A DNA stretch of 64,000 bases from contig NBIV01000123.1 in assembly GCA_003194525.1 (NCBI GenBank), forward strand, positions 1-64,000. Reading direction: 5' to 3'. Positions within the stretch are counted from its first letter, which is position 1, and the number at the start of each line of letters is the position of its first letter. The position numbers and the translations under genes were made by a program. The notes below the pieces were generated by a model. That model searched no databases. It had not been told where the DNA came from and saw only the letters and a program-made list of their open reading frames with translations. Origin of the DNA: Gracilariopsis chorda (Eukaryota > Rhodophyta > Florideophyceae > Gracilariales > Gracilariaceae). This document shows positions 46,696 to 57,748 of the stretch, piece after piece.

Positions 46696-48005
46696 ATTCT
46701 TTTTCGGTGTATTTCAGGGTTTCGGGTGGTAAAAAACTTCTTTTACTGTACTGAACCTCTAGAACGGCCATTTCTGTAGAATTCCATTGCTGTCATAGAG
46801 TGGTGTACTAGACAATCGCGCGTGTACGGCAGGCCTTGAATCCAGAAGCTTCTCTGTCCTTACACCAAAGTATCTGCTAGAAATAGTGGTCCCAAATTTA
46901 GCATTTCATCTCAATATCCGCACCCTCATCGGTTTGTGGGTGCTCCGCTAGTGCTCAGCGTACGCTGAGGATGTCTGATCAACTGTTCGCAAGAAAGGAA
47001 GTCCTGTTTAGGGTGTACCTTCTTCCTTGCTTACAATATAATCAGCCATGCCCCTGCTCCATGTTTTCCACGTACAACAGTCGTGTAGCGCAGCCAGCAG
47101 TAAACCACACTAAGATGCACGATATTAATCCAGTCGACCCGAATAGTTTTTATGTCCACTAGGATAGACGTAGAAAAAAGCAAATCCAATTTTCCGCAAA
47201 AACCTACAATTGTGCAACATTCCATATCAAAAATTCGGAATGACTCCGTTGGTCGAACCGAGATATGACCATATCTGTGGCACAAGCCCAGGTAAGCAGC
47301 GAAAATAAACTTTGTAAAGCTTTCTATTTTCTTTCATTTGAGCCAGACCAATCTCAAATTGGATGAGTGAAACCGAAGTTATGATTATAGCAATACTGCA
47401 TGGTTCCAAACTTCCCACGACGCTGCTCAACTACGATGCTTACTACCCTTATTACGTTGCTGTCAACCGGTACTTTTATACTGGTACGGGGCCAGTTAGC
47501 CGTCGAATTTAGCTTTATTCCGTGCAGCAGTTACACTACTTTAGATGTAACGGTCTCCATAAGACCGCCCACGGGGAGGAATGTTCTAGTAAAAAGAATC
47601 GAGCCAGTGCCAACTACAAAGTAAATGACTAGAACTATCTTAGTATCATTCTGAATTTAGCGTAGACATCTTCATGTCAATTCCATCTGCTCGGGAAGTA
47701 TTCGAGTCGTCTTTGCGTGCCACCCTTATAGTAACGCTCAAGAATGTTCTCTACAAATTAGGCCTGTTGGTTTTGTTCTTGAGCAGATGGTACCTGAGAC
47801 TGGAATAATAGACAGCCGTAAACTTCTATTTTGCATCATTTCCTGAGTGATTGTACGGATCATAGATTCTGCGCCTGTGGTCTTGCGCAGGATGTACGGT
47901 TTCCATGTATTATCCGTAGAAAGGCGCGTAATGTTTACCCATTAAGAAAAGTTAGACAAAAACCGGAAGATGTGTGATAACAAGAAAGCATAAAGTGGCT
48001 TTGTG
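46696..48005. other. Intergenic stretch without recognisable gene
   Basis: Only short frames (up to ~84 codons) without motifs. Small direct and inverted motifs (GGTACTTTTATACTGGTAC near 47470) are the only visible structure. Confidence 0.4.
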
Positions 48006-48009
48006 CTTT

Positions 48010-49480
48010 TTACAACCGCTTCAACAATTTTTTCCAGTTCACCCAGTCCACAGTAGCATTTATAGCTTTGTTCGAAACAGAGCTCCCATTTAAAACTCTC
48101 ATCATCTCACTAGGACCAAAAGCATCAAACTGCTTTAGTCTTCTTTTCACTAAACCGAACGCAGCATCAAAACTATTTTTTGTATGTCCCGCGACTGAAA
48201 ACCTTAGCGTAATCTCATCTTCTATCCCATTGCCACTCACCATAGTAGATAAAACAGCATAAAGCCGTTTTCGTTTTGCCCGCTGCAATTATCTGAATGT
48301 AGTTCGATGGTTCTGTGATGCGCAGTTACAGACTGCACACGGCGATCGCCAATTGCGTCATGTATCATAGAGGCGATTTCATTGCAAGTCTTGGAATTAG
48401 GCCAATGTCCTTCACGAAGTTCATAAACGTAACAACGCTGAAAGCTACTGCTGTAAATGCCACAGATACCAAACTTCAGCGCAGTAATAAAATGGAGTTG
48501 ACCCGATTGGAGGAGGAGGTGAAGCAGTAGCACTTTTCAGCAAAGTCAAATACCACATGTATCAGCGTTGATGTAGGCGAAGAAATCGCTTTCGTGAATA
48601 TAGTTCGGTACATTGTGAACTCTTGTAAGGCCTCTGTACGGTGTTGGTGTGGCGCAGAGAGCAGTTTTTCTCGAAGATCTGCATTTGACGTAGTCTTGGC
48701 AGTATTCAACAGAGTAGTACACTGTTCACGAAATCACTTCCGGACTTGAGAATGCGCAACGTTGGGTAGTGGGCCATCCAAACTTTCAAGAACATGTTTT
48801 TGGTTAGTGGTGCGTCTGGCACAGGAAAAACCCTCTGTAAAGCTGCAGCTTCTCCTCTTCTTTCCTACATATCTCGGTAGTACATATATATGGTTTCACT
48901 TCTGGTATCGCTACTTTGCCATTGAATATGGGATTCTTCTTTAGATCTACGTCCAGTTGGAGAAGGTAGTGCGTAAAGTTCCGCAAAAAGGCGAAGATAA
49001 GCTAGCCCTACTGATGTCTGCCATGACGCTTTTCCCTTCCGTCCTTTGCAACCCAAGGTCGTCTGTACCTTAAACTGTTTTTGTTGGCTCACCTCAGCTG
49101 CATATTTCTGAATATTTTGCGGATGTATCTGAACGTCGGCCAAAAATCCATACTGTCAAACCCGTTCGCCACGTAGTGCAACGTGCAATGCGATGTTTCC
49201 AGATCCACCCGTCTTACGAAGTTTTGTTTTTCTTCGCTATCCTTTGCATGTATCCACTCCATCAACTTGTTTGTGTCTCCTCGTATCTGTTGAGAGATGC
49301 ATTGGGGAATACATACAAAGCGTGGTATTGTTTCATTGAAATGCTGGTGGGCACTATCTTCAACTATCACTTCAGCGCTAGGCTCCTCTGTATTGGAGCT
49401 GCCTACCTCGGGTAGGAAAAAAGGCGATGCATTGGTAGTACCGCGTGTTAATATAGAACTTTGAGCTGCGTGATGCTCGT
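48010..49480 (-). pseudogene. DNCxGQN-type (DUF7869-like) transposase remnant
   Basis: Minus-strand pieces in consistent order resemble the RNase-H-like protein family that carries a DNCxGQNKN motif (named DUF7869 to my knowledge) in many animal and plant transposon genes. From the N-terminus: VQTTLGCKGRKGKASWQTSVG (about 49000-49060), a His/Arg-rich helix before FDFAEK (about 48530-48600), LREGHWPNSKTCNEIASMIH (about 48360-48420), HSDNCSGQNENGFMLFYLLW (about 48240-48300), and FSVAGHTKNSFDAAFGLVKR (about 48130-48200) with the closing WVNWKKLLK block at 48010-48050. Frames change several times, so it is a broken copy. I did not find convincing inverted repeats. The family name is from memory. 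Confidence 0.65.
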
Positions 49481-49484
49481 TAAG

Positions 49485-50685
49485 GTTTTCGAGGTCTTCG
49501 GCAATTAAATCTTCAACAGCTATGAAACTCAGATCAAAAGAGAGAAATGGGGAGAAAATACCGAGGAAACATAGACGCTATCCGAATACGTGAACGGTAG
49601 CCCAGAAAAGTTCAAAGACTTTTTTCTCCGCCTTTCTGAGCTTTTTAAAAAATCAGCCCGAGTTCAGTCAACACTTTTATTTCTTCAGTTTTCAGCTTCC
49701 AGACCTTCACTTCTTTTCCTAGTGGTCTCGTTTGAAAGCTAACAAAGCGTGAAATATAGCCATATAGATAGCTAAAGGGGTCAAAAAGGCCCCATTCCAG
49801 ATAATTGATATGGACTGTTGCACAATTTAGTGTTTCATCGAGCAAGTTTATAAGAACAGGTACATTTTTGTCAAAAAGGGTCAATAATGCCTTGAAATCT
49901 GCCCTTCTTTATGTCTATATCACTACGCATAAGCATTCTGAGTACTTGGAAGTCTATCAACCAATGGTTTAAGATGCTTACAGTGTTTTACCCAATCATA
50001 TTACAAGCTTATGTCTATTTCGGTAGACATAAGTTAGCCGGGTCAAAATGGTTAAGGGTGCGTGGGATGGAGAGAAAGGCATGCTAGTGATCTCTCAAAC
50101 TGCCGGCATTCTGATCTCCTCTTTGCAGAACCGCCGGTGGTGTCGATTGATCGGATCAGTAATCAATCTGTCGTTCGCGTCGCGCACGCCACATACGTTG
50201 CCGGCCTCGCTATGCATATGAATTTGTTTCATTTTCATAAACGAGAGTCCAAACTGAACAAAAACTTGCCCACTGGTTGACATAATCTTACAAAGTTAGC
50301 GAAAATGGAGGCGATGCGGTTTTGGCACGCACACATTGCATTCCGGGATGACCGCGGAAGTTGTGCAAACGAAATGTTTGGACGTCCAAAACGTTTTGCC
50401 AATGGAAATCACTCGTCTCGGACGTCCCAAAACTTCGTGAATGGGCTGTGGTTTATATGTGCCCTGTCTTAGGCAGTTCGCGAGGAAGCGGAAAATATGT
50501 AAATCAGGGTTATCATACCCCTCAAAACACTCACATCAGCTGCTTGGGAAAAATTGTGATTTTGTTGTCCCACGCAACACTTTACTGAGAATAGGGATTG
50601 TCCCCAGCTTTCGTTGCGTCCATCGTTGGCTCCCCGATGAGCGTCACTTTCTGTGGGTTGATGAATCAGTCCTGATCCGTGTTCT
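49485..50685. other. Stretch without recognisable gene
   Basis: Short frames only. It contains a perfect 10-bp hairpin (50008-50033) and AT-rich sequence with repeated TTATGTCTAT words near 49910 and 50010. No domain is recognised. Confidence 0.4.
50008..50033. repeat. Short perfect hairpin
   Basis: CTTATGTCTA (50008-50017) pairs with TAGACATAAG (50024-50033) around TTTCGG. A related TTATGTCTATATCAC lies ~95 bp upstream. It could be a terminus of a small element. Confidence 0.6.
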
Positions 50686-50731
50686 CTTGCTATATGCCGA
50701 AATATAGCCTCTTAGATGCCCAGAAGTAGTT

Positions 50732-51082
50732 GTGGGAGTGGTGGGTATGGACAGAGTGGTCACAAGGGATCTGTCGAACTTGCCTAGAGGTGCTAAGTGC
50801 GAGGCTTGTGGTGAAAACAATAAGCGCAGACCTTCTCTTCCTGTCAGCCTCACTCAATCTCAACTTATCAAGAGGGCTCATGTTGTTACGGCTCCTTACC
50901 GCAACCCATTTGAGGGACGAGAACCGGTTCCCATTCTTCTGTGTACCAACTGTTGGTCTTCCAAGATAGGATGGCCTGTTATGTCTGATCTCAAATCGTA
51001 TGGGAAGAAGAAACATGACGACGCGTTGAGGGCATGGATGAGTCGTGTTGCCCCTGCATCCAAACGAAACGAAACGTGCTAA
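50732..51082 (+). pseudogene. N-terminal Cys-pair region of the uncharacterised element
   Basis: A 116-codon frame. CEACGENNKRRP and LLCTNCWSSK form two Cys-x2-Cys pairs about 50 residues apart, the spacing of a small treble-clef-like zinc site. Between them lies a Pro/Arg-rich stretch. It resembles the zinc-binding head often found at the start of transposon proteins. It probably joined the downstream segments originally; a stop follows at the end of the frame. Confidence 0.4.
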
Positions 51083-51354
51083 ATTTGCTGCCGTGTTTCT
51101 CACACTGACTAAAATTTTGAGAAGACATCTTCTAGTTCAAGTTCTGAGTTTCGGAAGAGACCAGTCTGCATTCTTCAGCTCTTCCTTGTTCTTCTCTATT
51201 GCAGGGATGCACAAGACGCTTAATGATGCGCGCTTCTTGCTTTTGAACATCCAATAATCTAGGGCATGCTCTCTTCATCACAATCAAACAAGACGTTCTT
51301 CCGATGCAGCCGCGCTGAGGCACCCATTAAACCGGTATTAGAACTGGTTTCTGT

Positions 51355-51684
51355 GTGTTTAAAGACTCTGAGTGTTCTGGTACCAATTTTATTCTTCGAC
51401 AGCCTCCAAGATTGAACAGGGACATTCTTGAAGAGACTGCATGCTATGATGAATATGAGAAAGCCATTGACGTTCATACAAACAGCGCCTTGTCTGTACA
51501 TGATGTTGCAAAGATGCAAGCATGTGGGGTTTGTAGATACATGGTTACAAAAGGCAAGCAAGGTACTAGGCCTAATCCCAATACAGCTGTTTTATCAAAA
51601 GCACTTGACCGTTGTATTGTTGATTCTATTCTATTTTCGCTATATTCTCCCTGTACGGAATGCAAAACTCATCAAAGGAAATGA
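51355..51684 (+). pseudogene. Cys-rich segment of the uncharacterised element
   Basis: A 109-codon frame containing MQACGVCRYMVTKG and SPCTECKTH, again two Cys pairs, with a helical stretch before them (DILEETACYDEYEKAIDVH). It is part of the same coding series as its neighbours. No family is recognised. Confidence 0.35.
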
Positions 51685-51850
51685 AATGGCAAATCATGGA
51701 GCTGGGAAGCTTAGATAGAGTGTCGTTTCACCTTTTATTCCGAACTCCCGTTCTCTGCCTATCAGTTCTGTCTTTACAGCAAGACGTGTTCTTGTCGGAG
51801 CGACCAATGGTATCTCCACTGACATATGTAGCAAAAAACTTGAGTCAAGA

Positions 51851-52975
51851 TTGGGATCTGTACTTGCAGCCCGAAATGTCCATCTCTATACCCTTTCCAG
51901 GAAGCTACGTTTTTATGCCGTAGACAGTGCCCTCTCAGATACTGTTAGGGGTACGGTTTCACTGTCACAAGAGGATGAAGTGTGTCTGTCTGGAAAGGAG
52001 AGGAGGATATTGCTAATGGCTGTAGGTGAGTGGTTCTGTGACAGAAAGACTTATTTTTGCCGAGGGGAGTGGTGTTTGTCGCAGGAGGTCGTAGCGATTC
52101 CGACGCGACTATGCTCGTCCTTCATAATCGACGTGGCCTCGAATGAGCAGCTCACATCTTGGAAAGTAGCCGCTGCTGCTGTGAAAAAAATGATTTTGGA
52201 TACATTCCCAATCCTAAATGATGTCACTCTATTGCCAAGTAAGGAACTGGATGAGTTCGCTCACCTCTCGCCCAAAGAAGATGCCAAAGGAATACGTCTC
52301 CGGAGAGTTGATTTTCTTTTGTGTCTGCGAGCCCTGAAGGTCATTGAGCAGGTTGTTTATTCCAGGACCCGTGTCACTGTAGGACCATTGCAGATGACAA
52401 TTTCCATTGCTGGTAAATTGGAGGAAAGTGCTTCGTGGACCAGTGTACTCCATGAAATTGGGCTAGTTACATCTTACGACAGCGTTGAAACGTTCTGGAA
52501 GGAGTTAATAACAGAGACACAATGTGCAACCCACGGAGCTTCCGATGAAGTGAAAGTAGAGGAACGTGTCGTCACTATTCAAATCGATAATTTCGACATG
52601 ATGCCCTTGCATAGTGTTAAGGCTTGCTGTAAGCGGCTCCCAATGATCAGTAGCACGGCAACTCAATCCTTTGTACAAACAAGGAAACAAAGAAGAACGC
52701 CAGAACCTGCAACTGCAGCTCCTCTTTCTTCATACCAGAGCAACACGAACATTCATGGAGAAAACAGCCGGCGGAACCCACGGGAGGTTATTTGTCACGT
52801 TCCAACTTTGTGGAATCTATCCACTCCCAGGAGGACAGGTGCATATTGGATGACTTCATGGATGTCGTTTTTGGAATTGCACATGAGTACAGGGAGAGTC
52901 TGCTTGGGAAACCTTCTTCTAGCCCAACATACCGAAGCCGGAGGAGGGAAGTATCTTACAAGCACAAGGGTGTGA
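51851..52975 (+). pseudogene. Long central segment of the uncharacterised element
   Basis: A 374-codon frame whose first ~315 codons look protein-like; the last part reads out of register with the next segment. It shows SGKERRILLMAVGEWF, then KVAAAAVKKMILDTFP and a helical RVDFLLCLRALKVIEQVVYSR stretch. There is a KNxD-poor, mixed alpha/beta-like composition but no motif that I can name. Its position before the DUF6589-like part suggests that it is the middle of one large transposase-like protein. Confidence 0.4.
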
Positions 52976-53291
52976 ATTTTTGCACCCTTGTGCTTTCTTG
53001 CTTTAAACAGCATGGTGGTCTCCACCTTAAAGATTCATCACTTTCTGAGCAGGATGTTGTGTTTATCGACATAAGCCGTATGAGTGCGGTCGATATTCAA
53101 ACCATACATCAGAAGCTGTGTCTCATCAAACTTTAGTTACGGCCCAAGGAGCTTGGTCGCCCTCTTCATGTAGTGGTTAGCAGAGATCCGCCAACGTAAA
53201 AGATGATTGGTAAGATATGGAGGAGCTTTTACTTAGATTCTAAGCAGACCAGTGACAGGGAGTGTGTGGTCTCGGGGCTGAAATTACATGA

Positions 53292-54497
53292 ATGGTTGAT
53301 ACCTTTCTCCTGTTTTTTTCATGTAGAGAAGCAATATTTATATCTCCTTTCAAGGAAATGATACATGGCCTCGATTTATGGGAGCTAGCAGCTTGTAATG
53401 GATTGTCAACGAGCCAAGTGGATAACATACTGAAGCATGGTCACGCCCGAACCAACCGCGCTGTTTTCGTTAAACTATGTACTGCGTTGGCCATTCATAA
53501 TTCAGAACTTATCAAAGCAGAATGCCCTGACGTGAAGGACGCTCTTGATCATTTGAATGAACAAGACAGACCGCCTTCCAAATCTGGGATGGCGACTGGC
53601 GACAGCTCCCAGCTTTCGTATTGCACAACCTCCAGGGCAACTACGAGAATCATGAGTATTGGGCGGCTGTTGCGACAGCGATTTTCAGATTTCTTTCGTC
53701 ACAGCCCAAATGGGAAGCACCTGACTAGCACTGTACTCTTTACATGTCTATTATCAACATTTGGATTTCATGTCCTCTCAAGAACTGGACACTCAGATGT
53801 TCTTGACAGCTTTTGGCTTCGTCTCAACAATTTGTTGTTCTGTTCAGGACATCTGAAGTACCAAGCGTTGTACTTCTTTTACGCATTATTTCGGGCAATT
53901 GTTCCTCGCGCCGTTGTCGATGAAATGTGCAATAACAAGCCTGGCGCTATGTTAGGATGCATACCATCCCATACAACTGGTAGTGGAAGGCCTTATCATA
54001 CGAGAGGATGGAATTATGTTCACCTGGACGAAATACTAGAGATGGTCATAGTTCGTCTAGTCAAGGGCTTGAAAGTTTTGATGCTTCCATATCTGGAAAC
54101 CACTGGAGCGTGATCGTTGGTAGTGTCTACCGCTCAAATGATGATAAGAGGTGTTACTGCAGCATCTCATTCTTTCAAGCGAAGTAGAATATGCGATGAG
54201 ACCGCCCAGGGTCAAGAACATACATCTATGTCGGGATACGACATGAGCACCGCCCAGTCGAAGACGGTTCATGAAATGCTAGAACTCACGAGAACGAAAG
54301 TTTTTTTATCATTGGAGCATCGTAGCAGGGAGAGATTGCAGAATGTTCTCGGCGAGAAATGCGAGAAGTTGCAGGACACAGCTGCTCAACAGCGAATCAT
54401 TGAAGTTGAAAATTATGGAAAGAAGAGTGTTGAAATACATTTGTCAGCAATGCTCCCGGATATATTCGGCCCTCTGACGGATAAAGACTATAAGTAG
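53292..54497 (+). pseudogene. DUF6589-like segment
   Basis: Two consecutive frames (53292-54113 and 54117-54497) with the features I associate with DUF6589, a domain of unknown function common in eukaryotic transposon-derived genes: VLDSFWLRLNNLLFCSGHLKY (about 53790-53860), a helical ALFRAIVPRAVVDEMCNN stretch, and an RPYHTRGWNYVHLDEILEM stretch (about 53990-54045) corresponding to the conserved Asp/Glu region. The role may be a DDE-like transposase core; that is inference. The match is by remembered motif, not by search. Confidence 0.45.
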
Positions 54498-54632
54498 CAC
54501 TTCAAGGGAAAAAGTTTTAGAGGGCAGTGGACAAAGCAACGCCAAATTCCGACAGTTGGTACTACCATTGTTTCTCAGAGAGATGATCAGAAGCCCGCAG
54601 CACGAGCCAAACTAGGGAAACATCCCAATAAA

Positions 54633-55073
54633 GTGCTCTCAGACCACTTTCTTCTCGTGACAAAGTTGATGACGACACTAACTCTTGCCGAGCATACGGC
54701 GATACGCGGGAAAGATTTAGAAGAGGCTGAGCATGCGCGAAGGAGGTGGAAAGAGTTATTCAAAGCTCACTATCTAGTCTCCCCTTTCGAAGAGGCCTAT
54801 AGAAATGGAGATAGCGGAGCACGCCATTCGAAGAAAAGTCAGATACTTGCAGCACTAGAGCTGAGTTCAATACAGGTGGTTGATGGCGCTTCATTGAATG
54901 TATTAGATGGAAAAGAAGGTATGTCATTCTACTACGATTGCGAAATGCCAGTCTACTCTTCAGTAATGATCGATCTCATGAATCATGTATGGAGTCGGGA
55001 AACGGACGGGCGGCGAGGGAATTCTCGTTTTCATGTCACTGTGCTCAAACTAAAGCAAATTCTGCGTCCTTGA
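54633..55073 (+). pseudogene. Linker segment of the uncharacterised element
   Basis: A 146-codon frame: a helical, charged start (LVTKLMTTLTLAEHTAIRGK, EEAEHARRRWKELFKAHY), then VYSSVMIDLMNHVWSRETDG. It is continuous in style with the segments on both sides and probably encodes the C-terminal part of the first protein. No family is recognised. Confidence 0.4.
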
Positions 55074-55544
55074 TTTACAGGAAGCAGGAGCAAATATCTC
55101 CGCCAGGTTCACTTACATATAGATGACCCGACACACGTCATCCCACAGAAGCATGGGGAGCAGGCCAGCCGTGACTCTCTTCGTCGGGTCGAGGTTGTCG
55201 GGCAAAAGAAAGGCAATGAAGAATTATACAGCATCGGATTCCTTCAACCAAACGTTTTACCGTGAGCAAATCTAATAAGTTCGAGAAGTAGCAGAGATGC
55301 CATTTGTTCTCTACATCTCTTTTGCGGTGGGTTGGCTACAATGGAACTGGCACAAGAGAATAACATTCAAGTTGACTTTTTTCAGTACGGCGGTTATTTC
55401 TGCATCCCTAGTAGCTGCGTAGGAATGAACACGGGTGAGCTTGTACCTGAGCTGGCGATGAAGCCTAGCTCCTGGGAATAACCCCGGCAGGGAGAGGTAC
55501 TGATAACGGAAAGGAACGCACCTGGGGATAGCAGCATACAGGGA

Positions 55545-56943
55545 TTGGCAGAGCTAATGGCCCCCAACGTCCTAATGGGAGAGGTTGCAGGTGTGGAGAT
55601 GACGGAGACGAACGAAAACATGCAGCTGGAAGAAGGGGAGGCGATAGATGAGGCAGATTCAATGTTGAGAATTGCAAGGACGCACGTATTAACTATGTCA
55701 AAGCGAAAAGGGCTTCAGATATGCAAAAAACCCTTGACCCATGGGGAGTTGGAAACGAGATTCGTGTCGTCTTTTCATACACTTGTTGTGCCCATGTTTC
55801 AGCGAAATGGATGGCATAGAAATGAAAATGGGGAGGTACAGAGGGAGTTGCCAACTGCTTCAGTAGTGCTTTCAAAGGACACTGACGTGACCATGATATT
55901 GTTACTAACAGAATGCATGCGAGGACAAGGTGTTATTCATGTACTCGGGAAAATTGTCGTGGATGTTGATACTCTAAGAACTAATCTTATGAGACGTAGT
56001 GTGGATGTCAAGACCCTGGCGGGCCTGTACGTACTAGCTGGTTGTGATTTCATGGCAGGAACCTGTGGCGTCACACATGAACAATACTTAAGAGCAACAA
56101 TGCGACATATCCATTTGGTTGGATTGATTAACGAGGATACTTCACCGATTTCATTCTAAGTCCTTACACTTCTGGCGTACCTAGAGAAGCATGGTATTAC
56201 GAAGCTTGTCACTTTTGTTGAGAAGGAATCATTGCGCAGGAATTGGACTGATGCAGGGTGGGATGCCAATGAAATTCAAAAAGGCTTAAAGCGAATGTTT
56301 GCAAGTGACAACGTGCGAGGAACACCTGAATGGTGTCATGACGTGCAAAGGTTTATTACCGACGGTGCTAAATCTGCGGCTGAACTCGTGCCCGCATGGA
56401 AACACCTCTGTCTGCAGGGGAGGAAGGTCAAGCTTGTTGTATTCCAGTACTGGTCTCGTGCAGAAAGCGAAATTTTGTGTCCAGAGACGGTAAAAGGATG
56501 TGATGAATTCAACGGATTTCCTTCATCTGGGACTATTATATTAGAGCGTGAGGAAGATGTGAAATCTATCTCAGCGGAAATGAAAACTTTTGTATCGAAG
56601 TGCGGCTGTAAAGGGAAGTGCAGTAATAGACAATGTTTGTGCGTTAAGCGAAGAGAGAAGTGCTTGGGGTGCGATTGTAATCCTAGCATCTGTGAGAACA
56701 AAGTCACTGCTGTACAAGAAAATGAATTCGAGCAAGCCGCACGTAGTCAAGACAAAGGGAACGTAGAAGGAAATGGAAGGGGAAGAAGTCATTGAGGACC
56801 TAGGCGAAGTGGAAGAAACAGAGATGGATGAGGTCATTGATCTCAATTGTGCAGCGTCTGATATGGACTATGAAGCTCTGTTGCAACCTATACCGTCAAA
56901 ACATGGAACAGGTCAAGATGAACTTAGCGGTCTTCCGGGTTAG
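55545..56943 (+). pseudogene. Flap-endonuclease/PIN-like protein with CXC tail
   Basis: 55545-56159 and 56232-56795 are parts of one coding region separated by a TAA, and an acidic tail continues in a third frame to 56943. The first part has LSKDTDVTMILLLTE (about 55870-55910) and LAGLYVLAGCDFMAGTCGVT (about 56015-56075). These are the two acidic signatures of XPG/FEN1-like nucleases (DxD; L-x-GCD followed by a helix-hairpin-like region). The second part ends in CGCKGKCSNRQCLCVKRREK then CLGCDC, a CXC (tesmin-like) cysteine cluster (about 56600-56690), normally DNA-binding. I recall animal transposon-related proteins with the same order (DTDV, GCD, CXC). Role inferred: structure-specific DNA nuclease of the mobile element. 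Confidence 0.5.
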
Positions 56944-57065
56944 TGTACATAGTATTGAATTCCTAAACGATGCAGATATCTAACCTTCAAAGCTTGAGAA
57001 TGTCGATAGCATTGTGGAAGGGATCCTTAGTTGTACGGGAAATGCTCTTCCAAAAGCTGGCAAAT

Positions 57066-57728
57066 CTATAGAAATCTCTGGCCGACGATGACAAGCTGTA
57101 GCGATCCAGGAGGTATACAGAAGCTCGTCGTCTTAGGCGGAGGGTACTTCTCAAGATATTCCCTGCTTCTCCATATGAACAATCCGAATTTGAGAAATCC
57201 ATTTTTTCTAAGCGTGACGTGGGGTGAGAAGTATTCCTCCTGATATACAAATACCAGGTAACCTGGAGAGATCCTAGCAAGTAGAATACCTTTTGAAGAC
57301 AGGTATTGCACACTGTCAAGGACTCTATGACTTTTAGCTAAAGACATGATTACACAACGGAAATATGGGGTCGTATTTCTCGCTCCTGTATCAAATGTAT
57401 CCATCATCTTGTGGAGGAACTCAGTCTCCAACGCCGGACTACCCCCAGCAGCCTCAAAAACGTCTTCTGAATTCTCCCATGACCCCAAAAAATCGAACAC
57501 CGCATCCTTTTCGTCAGAACTGCAATAATTATTCATTTCGCCACTCTCATTCAATACGTCCGCGAATAGCTCTGTGGTTATATGCGAAGTAAGCGACCAT
57601 AATCGGTAAAAGTCTGACCACACAAATCTACAATTAGGATCCATTCGAATATGAAACTTTCTCAGCATAGTTGTACAAAGCTCCATCAGAAACTTTGCAT
57701 CACTAAACCCGGGCATAGAATTTCTCAA
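57066..57728 (-). CDS. Unidentified protein, downstream part (220 aa)
   Basis: A minus-strand frame with good protein character: MELCTTMLRKFHIRMDPNCRF, WSDFYRLWSLTSHITTELF, an acidic DEKDAVFDFLGSWENSEDVF region, then SKGILLARISPGYLVFVYQEEYF and a basic-aromatic end. I do not recognise the family. The frame is open upstream of its first methionine, and its N-terminal neighbour (57749-58399) ends only ~20 bp away in another frame, so both may be one ~440-codon gene with an intron or one frame change. Soluble, no membrane segment. It could be a host gene or part of the neighbouring element. Confidence 0.4.
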   Translation of the reverse strand: MRNSMPGFSDAKFLMELCTTMLRKFHIRMDPNCRFVWSDFYRLWSLTSHITTELFADVLNESGEMNNYCSSDEKDAVFDFLGSWENSEDVFEAAGGSPALETEFLHKMMDTFDTGARNTTPYFRCVIMSLAKSHRVLDSVQYLSSKGILLARISPGYLVFVYQEEYFSPHVTLRKNGFLKFGLFIWRSREYLEKYPPPKTTSFCIPPGSLQLVIVGQRFL

Positions 57729-57748
57729 GCTTTGAAGTACGCTGGTAT

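Larger units (their letters stand above)
50690..56943 (+). mobile_element. Uncharacterised ~6-kb multi-domain element
   Basis: Successive plus-strand coding segments without a recognisable host function: an N-terminal Cys-pair region (50732-51082), a Cys-rich region (51355-51684), a long segment (51851-52975), a DUF6589-like segment (53292-54497), a linker (54633-55073), and a flap-nuclease-like segment with a CXC tail (55545-56943). Segments follow one another on one strand with frame changes and stops between them, as in a decaying one- or two-gene transposon. Terminal repeats were not found by eye, so the limits are those of the coding signal. No capsid, polymerase or integrase motif was seen. 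Confidence 0.55.

Noticed and set aside
50690-56943. Polinton or other virus-like element
   Set aside because: No capsid, protein-primed polymerase, packaging ATPase or retroviral integrase motif was seen; the nuclease and DUF6589-like parts fit a DNA transposon better.
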